Origin: Imbricaverruca yamaguchii
Taxonomy: Eukaryota > Arthropoda > Thecostraca > Neoverrucidae
NCBI GenBank assembly: GCA_034440575.1
Contig: JAOTOL010001477.1
Span: forward strand, 186,001 to 250,000
Direction of reading: 5' to 3'
Length of the DNA: 64,000 nucleotides
The translations under genes were made by a program, and so were the position numbers. Positions 1-10,872 of this stretch are shown one piece after another. Each line of letters starts with the position of its first letter. Positions within the stretch are counted from its first letter, which is position 1. A model generated the notes under the pieces. The model did no database searches. It was not told the origin of the DNA and was given only the letters and a program-made list of their open reading frames with translations.

Positions 1-69
1 GGATATCTTCGTATGACCGGAGTGACACTGGGCGCCACTCAGTTGCAGGGCTGGAGCGATGCTGGGCGG

Positions 70-72
<3 letters not shown>

Positions 73-149
<77 letters not shown>
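73..149. repeat. (AT)n microsatellite
   Basis: A near-perfect AT dinucleotide run with one GT interruption near its end. The open frame over it, rich in alternating Ile-Tyr, is a by-product. Confidence 0.98.
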
Positions 150-300
150 AATGTAATGTTCCCGCTGGTGGACGGCGAGTCGGCGGATGCCCCAAATCGC
201 CACTTGACATTAGTGAGGCTGAGATTGCTGCTTGGCAGGAAGGTGTAGGGAGGGGGATGATGGCTAGCCTACAGCCAGGGGTGAGGTTCGCGCTCACTTG

Positions 301-304
<4 letters not shown>

Positions 305-337
<33 letters not shown>

Positions 338-488
338 ACTCACTCACTCACTCACTCACTCACTCACTCACTCACTCACTCACTCACTCACTCACTCACT
401 CACTCACTCACTCACTCACTCACTCACTCACTCACTCACTCACTCACTCACTCACTCACTCACTCACTCTCACTCACTCACTCTCACT
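305..488. repeat. (CT)n then (CTCA)n microsatellite
   Basis: About 26 bp of CT dinucleotides pass directly into about 35 copies of the tetranucleotide CTCA, with a few CT interruptions near 470-485 and a T run after it. The compound structure suggests that the tetranucleotide arose by point change within the dinucleotide run. Confidence 0.97.
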
Positions 489-1177
489 TTTTTTTCGGGC
501 TTCGAACCTCCTCCAAAGCTACTGAGATTCAACATGGGTCCACATGGGCTATATATGCTATATGTATGGACATTCACCGCAAAGAATGACGAGAAAAGCA
601 CTGTAGCCACCATTCACGAACATCTTGGCGCGCCACCACCTGAATCAACAGGCATGCCCATTACTCCATCCAAACCCCTCACTGGAGACGCCCCTGATGT
701 GGCCACCCATACGTGTTGGACAGACCTGGTGGAACAAGGGTGGTAGCTGTGTGGTCTGGCTGATTACCCGCATCCCATCCCCCACAACAGTCGCACATTC
801 TCACCAGTACCATACGGTCGTGTTCAGAATACGAGTAGACCACTCATCAAAAACTTTCCGCAACATCACTTCAAACTCCGAAGATAATCCAAGTGCTATG
901 CCCTAAGAAAGAAACAAATATATGATTTAATCGAAGAACTTGTGCAAACAAGGAATACTTCTGCAGCGAGTTGATGAATTGCTACAAGCTACGGTGATCA
1001 ACATACCCGCTTCGGTCACCGATTTACTCGTTTTCGATGACAGAACTCGAATTCTATACCTTAGTTTTCAAATACCCGTTTCGCTTATTCAAATGTTCGT
1101 CATAGTAGTCAACTACACCGTTTGTTACCAAGTGTCCGTTAGGGTTATGCCATACCCGCCTTGGACATGAAATATCC
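489..1177. other. No gene seen; degenerate short repeats toward the right end
   Basis: There is no recognisable coding or RNA feature. From about 990 the sequence has loosely repeated pieces such as CATACCCG and ATCCGTT at irregular 16-35 bp spacing. This suggests an old tandem array, continuing to about 1290 on the far side of the hairpin element. Confidence 0.4.
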
Positions 1178-1234
1178 GTTGGTTGGTTATTTTGGCTCAG
1201 GGGCGCATAGACTGCTTCGGTCATACAGCGCCCA
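1178..1234 (-). repeat. Hairpin element, copy 1 (GGGCGC/GCGCCC stem, CCAAC tail)
   Basis: On the minus strand it reads GGGCGC, then inner arms GAC and GTC, then GCGCCC, then AAAATAACCAACCAAC. The outer 6-bp stem and inner 3-bp stem are the same as in the copies at 2740, 7650 and 23708. It sits inside a degenerate tandem array. It could be a 3'-tail fragment of a larger SINE or LINE. Confidence 0.75.
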
Positions 1235-1384
1235 TATGACACATCCGTTCTGGTCATGAAACCTTCATTCGTTTTGGTCATCGCATACAACCTAGCCAGA
1301 ACAAATTACATCGCAATTGGAGTTCGATTTTAGATTACCAATCAGCAGCTGATTATCCCCGGGTAGACAATCAGTCTATTCCAC

Positions 1385-1860
1385 TCAGTGTTGAAATATT
1401 GGTTTTTCGTTAGGTGGGAGATGTCGAAAGGAGTCCACGAAGATGTCGAACTTCCCCATGGAAGTGACGTCGTTTACAATATCGCTTAAGTCCTTCAAAC
1501 TCAATTTTGAGCCAATAACCTGTATCTGATTCGTTATTTTTGGAGACACCTATTATAGGGATACTTGTGTTAATGACAATGCTAAGAATGACATACTATC
1601 AGCAAATTCTCTTGAACAGTAACCATATCATGAGTAATCTCTTTACTTGAAATCGCGTTCAGCACAAGACATATTTCAGTATATAATGTTGAGCATAAGC
1701 ATGATACTTACACACAAACCACGACTAGAAACGAGCCATGGAGACTTCACAAACACATCAAGAAGCAAGATGTCGATAGTTCTTTGGGAAGGATGTCTTC
1801 TCATTGTTCAACAGGTGGTACATTCCACACTACTTCACGAATAATTTATCACTGATTCCA
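1385..1860. repeat. Dispersed repeat family A, copy 1 (split by about 230 bp)
   Basis: The left part (about 1392-1490) has GTTAGGTGGGAGATGTCGAA. The right part (about 1740-1860) has GGAAGGATGTC and TTCACGAATAATTTATCACT. Both align with 29308-29560, where they lie closer together. Shared order and spacing at two sites 28 kb apart mark an interspersed element. I see no coding potential or clear terminal inverted repeats. The segment 1495-1735 is extra sequence in this copy. Confidence 0.7.
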
Positions 1861-2454
1861 CTCATGACACACCCAGCGAGGAGACGAATCTCAAGTATGC
1901 ACAAGTGTGGCCGGTTCGGCAGTAGCGTGGCCCTAGAGGGGCGGGGGACAGGTTAAATCGGTGGCAGCTGACTGCAACAACTTCCACCATATACCAAGGA
2001 ATCAGGCGCATTAGTGCTCAACATCACGTGCTGAAGGTGAGTGTCCCGCGCAGGGTCCTCAATCGGCCTGTCTGGGATCGGCGTCACGGAACCTACAGTG
2101 GCCCCTTCGCATCTTCCAATCGGGACGTGGGATTGGCACGACATTTGTACTATACTGACACGACATTGGCACTATATTCGCATTACACTGGCACTGGCAC
2201 AGTGTGGCCAATGACCGGTCATGAACGATCCCAACAGAACTGTCCGGTGTTTTGTGGGAACGTCGCGCTCGTCGCGAACCAGCCGGCGGTCGAGGGGGGG
2301 GGAGGGTAAACGGCCGCCTCGTGCTCCTCCGACGGCCGAACGTGAGGGCCGTATTCTCAGTCTTAATTGGAGCTGTCGAGCTGAATTTCTGGGATGGCAG
2401 AAGCTTGCCGGTGTCCAGAAAGCGCGACTTTCCGGAAAGCACGAGTTCCGGATG
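1861..2454. other. No gene seen
   Basis: Moderately GC-rich sequence with a short degenerate repeat of GGCAC and ACTATA pieces at about 2130-2205. Overlapping open frames on both strands show no recognisable family. Confidence 0.4.
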
Positions 2455-2660
2455 ACATTGATGACACCGTTTCACTGATGTTTGCTCGCACTTGCTCTTT
2501 CCGTTTCACTGCTTCACTGATGTTTACTCGCGCTTGCTCTTTTTGTTTCACTGTTTCACTGATGTTACTCCCGTTTCATTGTTTCACTGATGTTACTCCC
2601 GTTTCACTGTTTCACTGATGTTTGCTTGCCCTTGCTCTTTCTCTTTCACTGTTTCACTGA
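2455..2660. repeat. Degenerate minisatellite built on TTTCACTGATGTT
   Basis: Five or six tandem copies share the core TTTCACTGATGTT followed by variable GCTCGCACTTGCTCTTT pieces. Two lengths of unit occur (about 28 and 50 bp), differing by presence of the CTTGCTCTTT part. Confidence 0.8.
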
Positions 2661-2739
2661 TGGTATCTGCCCGTATTCTGAATGTTCGTGTACTACTGTT
2701 GGCACCAATCATCCTAAGCTGTCATTCTAGCATTGTTAC

Positions 2740-2800
2740 GGGCGCTATATGACCGAGGCAGTCGAAGCGCCCCTAAGCCCAAATAGCCAACCAACCAACA
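2740..2800 (+). repeat. Hairpin element, copy 2
   Basis: The GGGCGC arm is followed by GACCGAGGCAGTC, then GCGCCCC and CCAAATAGCCAACCAACC. Outer and inner stems are intact while the loop differs from copy 1. This is the plus-strand orientation, with the CCAAC tail to the right. Confidence 0.78.
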
Positions 2801-3244
2801 CTGATGACAGACGAACGACCCGCGTGCCGAGGGCCATCCCTGACACAGGTAAAATTACGGCTGTCCTTTAGTTGTTTCCGAAAATAGCTCCCGTTCCACG
2901 TCCTCCTAATACTGGGAATTTGCTAATTTCTGTTCAATGGAGGATTTACGAACAAGTCTGAAAAGATGTCATTCTATCCTCATTCTAAACCTGTTCACAT
3001 AGGATGTGGCAAAAAAAACATGCGGATCTAAAAAATAATATTTACACTTGTACAATTACACCGCTGTCGTAAATTAAGTTCATTTGTACGGATGTCATTT
3101 GTACGCATGTGAAACGTCGTTGAAAAATCATGTGCTGAATCGAGATTTAATCGAGCTTTGCGACGATGTCAAGACTAGTTCTTGGAACCGCCAGGGATGC
3201 GGTTCGTGTACCTTCGAGAGCTGTCTCAACAACAGTCCTCGTCA
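2801..3244. other. No gene seen
   Basis: Unique-looking AT-moderate sequence with no motif I can support. Confidence 0.35.
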
Positions 3245-3805
3245 CACCAGCACCAGCACACCACCCACACGTCCTCCCACACACGTGCACCAGCTCACCA
3301 GACGTACTCCCAGACACCGGCACGAACCTACCACATACCATCCCATACCTCAACACCAGCTGACTACACGTCCAACCATACCCCGACACCAGCTGACTAC
3401 ACGTCCAACCATACCCCGACACCAGCTGACTACACGTCCACCCATACAGCGGCACCAGCTCACCACACGTCCTCCCACACAGCGGCACCAGCTCACCACA
3501 CGTCCTCCCACACAGCGGCACCAGCTCACCACACGTCCTCCCACACAGCGGCACCAGCTCACCACACGTCCTCCCACACAGCGGCACCAGCTCACCACAC
3601 GTCCTCCCACACAGCGGCACCAGCTCACCACACGCCCTCCCACACAGCGGCACGAGCTCACCACACGTCCTCCCACACAGCGGCACCAGCTCACCACACG
3701 TCCTCCCACACAGCGGCACCAGCTCACCACACGTCCTCCCACACAGCGGCACCAGCTCACCACACACTGGCACGAACCCACCACACATCCGCCCACACCT
3801 TCGTG
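3245..3805. repeat. 33-bp tandem array
   Basis: The unit is CACCAGCTCACCACACGTCC followed by TCCCACACAGCGG, 33 bp. About nine units at 3450-3765 are near identical. Flanking units on both sides (3245-3440 and 3766-3805) are diverged. Because 33 is a multiple of three and the unit lacks stops, several frames on both strands stay open with 11-residue periodic peptides (such as TTRPPTQRHQL). These are artefacts of the repeat, not evidence for a gene. Confidence 0.95.
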
Positions 3806-5374
3806 CACATGCAAAGTGAGCACAGTGTGGGTAGTCAAGGCTGCGGAATCAGCATCCGGGCTTCCTGCATGTCGATAGCGCCTGGGTGGGTCCGCAGGTC
3901 GGTGGTAATCGTACGCGGCTGGGCAGGAGAGCTTAGGTCCGTGCAATGAGCGGAGCATCACGAAAAGTTGGAACAACAATGCGACCAAAACGATAGTACC
4001 ACAAAGTGAACATATTGAACATCTGTTGCAAAGGTCAATCTGGCGTCTGTCTCACATTGTAATCACCTACGCGCCTACTATGTTACTGAGCCTGCTGAAC
4101 TTACAGTTCAAACAGGCCGACATAATTTCTGTCATTGTGGCATAGTTTTAACTGACTGACAGTCGCGATCACAAGCTTGGAATGTACGATACATGGCATA
4201 ATGCAATCCTACTTTTTGTTGTGTACAATGAGAAGGCGAGAAAAACGAGAACAAACGTAATCACATCATCGCTGTCACTCGCCCTACCACTTGATGGTGA
4301 GTTGTAGACCATCATATAACAGCAACATGCCTCGTGCATTGTTCTGGCGGTTGATGGTTTGGTCAATCTCTCCGATAAAAACCGCCTGCAAGATTTGGAG
4401 GTGGCGCTTATCAAAGGCTGTGGCTAGGACTTTGGTGTTCAGGGTGTTGTCGGAGCGTGTGAGGTGGTTGAAATGGTCGCGTTCGGTGTGGGTCTAGGGT
4501 CCGAACGGTCCCTGTTGTAAGTGCATTGTTATGCGGCGGCTTCGTGTGCCTAGCATAGCCACTGTTCTGTAGGAGCGCGCACTCTCTTTTTATGCACTTG
4601 TAAAAGGAGACTACGTTGGACATTTTCATAGATGTTTTGTTGCGGTGTGGGCTTTTACTCATGACCAGGTTAGATGGTTTATATATATACATACAATTCG
4701 TATGACGCCATCTTCGACCGTAGTGTGGGGGCAGTGGAAAGCGGAACCTTTTTCAGACAGAAACGGCCCATGTGGTGATGACGATGCCAGCACACACTGC
4801 AGTCCATGATATGAACTGCAATGGGAATGGGAAACGGTAGCCGGTGCATCGGCTCAGGTGGTGAAAGTGACGGCAAGTCGCCAAGTTGAGCCGTTCCCGA
4901 GAACCAGACTCAATCGTGAAAAAAAAAACGCTGAAAAACTTTGCTGGCGCTTTTCACACTCCCCTCGCGTGCGCGTGACGCGTGACCCAGAAACGGTTGC
5001 CATGACAATGTTGGCAATTGTGCCAATAATAAGTTTGGTGTCGATCGGTCCACTAGTTGTCAAGATATAATTATATGAGATATATTATATCCATTGGTTG
5101 TCGAAATATAATTTCCCTTCTCTTTATGGCATCAGACATTTCTTTATTGTACTTCTTAATAGCTTCAGTATTTTATCATCACACGATAATTAAAGCCATT
5201 GCCAAGCAGCAGCATTGAACCACTGAATAAGACAAAGATGATAATTATCCGGTGAATGATGTTCTGGATGACGAAAATCAAGGAACAGTCCATTTTCGGA
5301 GGCCTGGGTCAGTTTGTATTCCCTTGTTCGTGCTCAATTATATTGCTTGTGAACTCGGCTTGCAGCGTTGACTT
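3806..5374. other. No gene seen
   Basis: I find no exon-like segment, RNA gene or repeat that I can support. Overlapping short frames have no recognisable motifs. Confidence 0.35.
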
Positions 5375-5542
5375 TGATTTGGTTGGTTGGGTATTGGTTT
5401 TACGACACATTGACCGTTGAGTCATGAAGCATCGCCAATTTCTCGCGCCGATTGGCCGCGGGCGAAGAGTAGCGACAGGTGAGACTCGAGCCCACCTTTC
5501 GATTGTGAGACGAGCAACTTACCCCTAGACTACTGGTCCCCA
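5375..5542 (-). mobile_element. tRNA-derived SINE (type 1)
   Basis: On the minus strand the element starts GGGGACCAGTAGTCTAGGGG. The internal pol III A box (TAGTCTAGGGGT, 5532-5521) and B box (GGGCTCGAGTCTC, 5493-5481) lie about 40 bp apart, as in tRNA genes. A tRNA-unrelated body follows and ends with CCAATACCCAACCAACC, a tail that resembles the CCAAC tail of the hairpin elements. It is not a functional tRNA gene: the acceptor stem and anticodon arm do not close cleanly. Confidence 0.75.
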
Positions 5543-6667
<1,125 letters not shown>

Positions 6668-6786
6668 CGTCATCTCCTTGTGGAAAATGGAAAATAACGA
6701 AAAACTGTGAACGAGAGTGAAGTTTGTGTCGTGTTTCGGTGCTAGCAGTTGCGGACGACTTGCGCGTTGTCACCGAAGCGGCAGCA

Positions 6787-6973
6787 GTTTCCCCAGAGTT
6801 ATCTGGCTGCCATAGCAATAACGTGATCAGCACGCCGACCAATTGTCTCGGGGAGGCATGACCCCGGGCCGGTGACATTGTTTCCCCAGAGCGATCGAGC
6901 TGCCATAACAGTAACGTGATCAGCACGCCGACCAACAGACTCGAGAACGCATGACCTCGAACCGGTGACATTG
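6787..6973. repeat. Two-copy 93-bp direct repeat
   Basis: Copy 1 (6787-6879) and copy 2 (6880-6973) share GTTTCCCCAGAG, AACGTGATCAGCACGCCGAC and CCGGTGACATTG at a 93-bp offset, with about one substitution per eight bases. This is a simple tandem duplication. Confidence 0.9.
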
Positions 6974-7374
6974 GCATAGCTTGGCACGGCCGGGACAGGC
7001 GAGGTTGGCATACGTCTGCCGACGTGATCCATACATATATATAGACATGTGTATGTGTTTGTGACAAGCAAGATATTTATTGTCTTAGTCCGAAGGTCGT
7101 GTGATGCGGCCCGGAGTACGATCAAATGGAATGTTTACCACTTCTCAGATCCATTGAATGTTGGCCAGAATCTCACGACATGGGCCGGCAGTGTCTATTT
7201 CTCGCGTGTGAAATGGGTGAGGAGTGCATGCGACTCTGTACCCCATAGTGTGCCTCTGTACGCGCCTGTACCCAATGCTTACGAAAAGTAAGAGAATACT
7301 GCATTCGGCTTACATTGGAAACAAATGCGTCCCGTCTCGCACGAGCAGCACGAACAGCCTGCAACTGCTCTCAC

Positions 7375-7790
7375 CGAACAGTGGAGCGGTCTGTGATTCC
7401 TGCAACTGAACGGTGGATCGGTCTGTGATTCCTGCCACTGAACGGTGGATCGGTCTATGATTCCTCCCACTGAACGGTGGAAAAGTTTATGATTGCTCCC
7501 ATCGAGGTGGATCGGTCTGAGATCGTTTCCACCAGAGGTTGATCTGTCTGTGATTTTTCCCAAAGGAGAGGGAGCGGCCTGTGGTTGTTCATACCGAAGG
7601 TGGACCTTTCTGATTGTTCCCACCGGACGTTGGAGATGTCTAATTCCTCACATTTGTTGGTTATTTGGGCTTAGGGGCGCATCGACTGCTTCGGTCATAC
7701 AGCGCCCATAATTCCTCCCATTGGATGTGATGCGATCTGATCGGTGATCGGTGGGAGTAATCACACCGTTCAATGGAACGGTCTGTGATT
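7375..7790. repeat. Diverged flank of the 32-bp satellite
   Basis: Units such as GGTCTGTGATTCCTGCCACT + GAACGGTGGATC are 32 bp long and share GGTCTGTGAT and the CCAC...GTGG dyad with the main array to the right. Divergence is much higher than in the centre, as expected for array edges that escape homogenisation. A hairpin element interrupts it at 7650-7708. Confidence 0.8.
7650..7708 (-). mobile_element. Hairpin element, copy 3, with 9-bp target duplication
   Basis: The 59-bp insert is flanked by perfect copies of TAATTCCTC (7641-7649 and 7709-7717) and lies inside a satellite unit. On the minus strand it reads GGGCGC...GAC-7-nt loop-GTC...GCGCCCC then AAGCCCAAATAACCAACAA. A flanking duplication of this length is typical of target-primed retrotransposition, but the insert has no coding sequence and no pol III boxes. 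It may be a severely 5'-truncated SINE or LINE tail. Confidence 0.75.
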
Positions 7791-7974
7791 GGAGGACAGC
7801 ATGTCGAGATTCACCACGGAAATGTCATTTGGCTTACTTTCTACTTCCTTCATTCTCAATTTTGAACCACACCGTGGTAATATTCCACCGTAATTCAAAC
7901 ATAATTTATAAATGCGGTGGAGCGATCCGTATCCGTAGCGATCGACTGCTCCTGCGCGGCCGAGAGGTGTGTGA
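7791..7974. other. Unique spacer between satellite blocks
   Basis: AT-rich sequence with no 32-bp periodicity and no gene seen. Confidence 0.5.
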
Positions 7975-10695
7975 TTCCCCTCACCACTGGTCGGTGGAGT
8001 GGTCTGTGGTTGCTCACAGCACTGGTCGGTGGGACGGTATGTGACTGCTCCCACTGGTCGGTGGGACGGTATGTGACTGCTCCCACTGGTCGGTGGGACG
8101 GTATGTGACTGCTCCCACTGGTCGGTGGGACGGTATGTGACTGCTCCCACTGGTCGGTGGGACGGTATGTGACTGCTCCCACTGGTCGGTGGGACGGTAT
8201 GTGACTGCTCCCACTGGTCGGTGGGACGGTATGTGACTGCTCCCACTGGTCGGTGGAGTGGTCTGTGATTCCCCTCACCACTGGTCGGTGGGACGGTATG
8301 TGACTGCTCCCACTGGTCAGTGGGACGGTATGTGACTGCTCCCACTGGTCGGTGGGACGGTATGTGACTGCTCCCACTGGTCGGTGGAGTGGTCTGTGGT
8401 TGCTCACAGCACTGGTTGATGGGGCGGTCTGTGATTCCCCTCACCACTGGTCGGTGGGACGGTATGTGACTGCTCCCACTGGTCGGTGGGACGGTATGTG
8501 ACTGCTCCCACTGGTCGGTGGGACGGTATGTGACTGCTCCCACTGGTCGGTGGGACGGTATGTGACTGCTCCCACTGGTCGGTGGGACGGTATGTGACTG
8601 TTCGCACTGGTCGATGGGGCGGTCTGTAATCGCTCCCACTGGTCGGTGGGACGGTATGTGACTGCTCCCACTGGTCGGTGGGACGGTATGTGACTGCTCC
8701 CACTGGTCGGTGGGGCGGTATGTGACTGCTCCCACTGGTCGGTGGGGCGGTCTGTGATCGCTCCTACTGGTCGGTGGGACGGTATGTGACTGCTCCCACT
8801 GGTCGGTGGGGCGGTATGTGACTGCTCCCACTGGTCGGTGGGACGGTATGTGACTGCTCCCACTGGTCGGCGGGGCGGTATGTGACTGCTCCCACTGGTC
8901 GATGGGGCGGTCTGTAATCGCTCCCACTGGTCGGTGGGACGGTATGTGACTGCTCCCACTGGTCGGTGGGGCGGTATGTGACTGCTCCCACTGGTCGGTG
9001 GGACGGTATGTGACTGCTCCCACTGGTCGGTGGGACGGTATGTGACTGCTCCCACTGGTCGGTGGGACGGTATGTGACTGCTCCCACTGGTCGGTGGGAC
9101 GGTATGTGACTGTTCGCACTGGTCGATGGGGCGGTCTGTAATCGCTCCCACTGGTCGGTGGGACGGTATGTGACTGCTCCCACTGGTCGGTGGGACGGTA
9201 TGTGACTGTTCCCACTGGTCGGTGGGGCGGTATGTGACTGTTCGCACTGGTCGATGGGACGGTATGTGACTGCTCCCACTGGTCGGTGGAGTGGTCTGTG
9301 ATTCCCCTCACCACTGGTCGGTGGGACGGTATGTGACTGCTCCCACTGGTCGGTGGGACGGTATGTGACTGCTCCCACTGGTCGGTGGAGTGGTCTGTGA
9401 TTCCCTCACCACTGGTCGGTGGGACGGTATGTGACTGCTCCCACTGGTCGGTGGGACGGTATGTGACTGCTCCCACTGGTCGGTGGAGTGGTCTGTGATT
9501 CCCCTCACCACTGGTCGGTGGGACGGTATGTGACTGCTCCCACTGGTCGGTGGGACGGTATGTGACTGTTCGCACTGGTCGATGGGGCGGTCTGTAATCG
9601 CTCCCACTGGTCGGTGGGACGGTATGTGACTGCTTCGCACTGGTCGGTGGGGCGGTATGTGACTGCTCCCACTGGTCGGTGGGACGGTATGTGACTGCTC
9701 CCACTGGTCGGTGGGACGGTATGTGACTGCTCCCACTGGTCGGTGGGACGGTATGTGACTGCTCCCACTGGTCGGTGGGACGGTATGTGACTGCTCCCAC
9801 TGGTCGGTGGGACGGTATGTGACTGCTCCCACTGGTCGGTGGGACGGTATGTGACTGCTCCCACTGGTCGGTGGGACGGTATGTGACTGCTCCCACTGGT
9901 CGGTGGGGCGGTATGTGACTGCTCCCACTGGTCGGTGGGGCGGTATGTGACTGCTCCCACTGGTCGGTGGGGCGGTATGTGACTGCTCCCACTGGTCGGT
10001 GGGGCGGTATGTGACTGCTCCCACTGGTCGGTGGGACGGTATGTGACTGCTCCCACTGGTCGGTGGGACGGTATGTGACTGCTCCCACTGGTCGGTGGAG
10101 TGGTATGTGACTGCTCCCACTGGTCGGTGGGACGGTATGTGACTGCTCCCACTGGTCGGTGGGACGGTATGTGACTGCTCCCACTGGTCGGTGGGGCGGT
10201 ATGTGACTGCTCCCACTGGTCGGTGGGACGGTATGTGACTGCTCCCACTGGTCGGTGGGACGGTATGTGACTGCTCCCACTGGTCGGTGGGGCGGTATGT
10301 GACTGTTCGCCACTGGTCGGTGGGGCGGTATGTGACTGTTCGCACTGGTCGGTGGGACGGTATGTGACTGCTCCCACTGGTCGGTGGGGCGGTATGTGAC
10401 TGTTCGCACTGGTCGGTGGGGCGGTATGTGACTGTTCGCACTGGTCGGTGGGACGGTATGTGACTGCTCCCACTGGTCGGTGGGACGGTATGTGACTGTT
10501 CGCACTGGTCGGTGGGGCGGTATGTGACTGCTCCCACTGGTCGGTGGGACGGTATGTGACTGCTCCCACTGGTCGGTGGGGCGGTATGTGACTGCTCCCA
10601 CTGGTCGGTGGGACGGTATGTGACTGCTCCCACTGGTCGGTGGGACGGTATGTGACTGCTCCCACTGGTCGGTGGGACGGTATGTGACTGTTCGC
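7975..10695. repeat. 32-bp satellite array, about 85 units
   Basis: The unit is GGTGGGACGGTATGTGACTG followed by CTCCCACTGGTC. Variants are GGGGCGG for GGGACGG, GTTCGCAC for CTCCCAC, and a longer form with GGAGTGGTCTGTGATTCCCC. Every unit carries the dyad CCCAC-TGGTCG-GTGGG. Since 32 is not a multiple of three, translation cycles with a 96-bp (32-residue) period, and no stop occurs in any minus-strand frame. This gives open frames of up to 975 codons that I regard as spurious. Confidence 0.98.
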
Positions 10696-10804
10696 ACCAG
10701 ACGACAGAGATCGGACGCGTGTGTTGGGTCAGCTTTCCATTAGCGTTGACAAGCGCCGATGTCAAGACCAGTTGTGAGCAAGACGACATGCCATTCCGTG
10801 GCAC

Positions 10805-10872
10805 TGGCCGGGCGTGATGACGTCACCAATCGACTGTGATGACGGCACCAGTCGACTGTGCTGACGTCACTA
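10805..10872. repeat. Two- to three-copy 26-bp repeat with TGACGTCA
   Basis: Pieces GTGATGACGTCACCAATCGA and CTGTGATGACGGCACCAGTC repeat at about 26 bp. Two contain or end in the palindrome TGACGTCA, which matches the cAMP-response element core. Any regulatory role is speculation. Confidence 0.6.

Noticed and set aside
3245..3805. Possible CRISPR array because of regular repeats
   Set aside because: Units are directly tandem with no unique spacers. The same holds for all other arrays in this window.
5455..5542. Functional tRNA gene on the minus strand
   Set aside because: tRNA-like boxes only. The 3' half is SINE body with a CCAAC tail.
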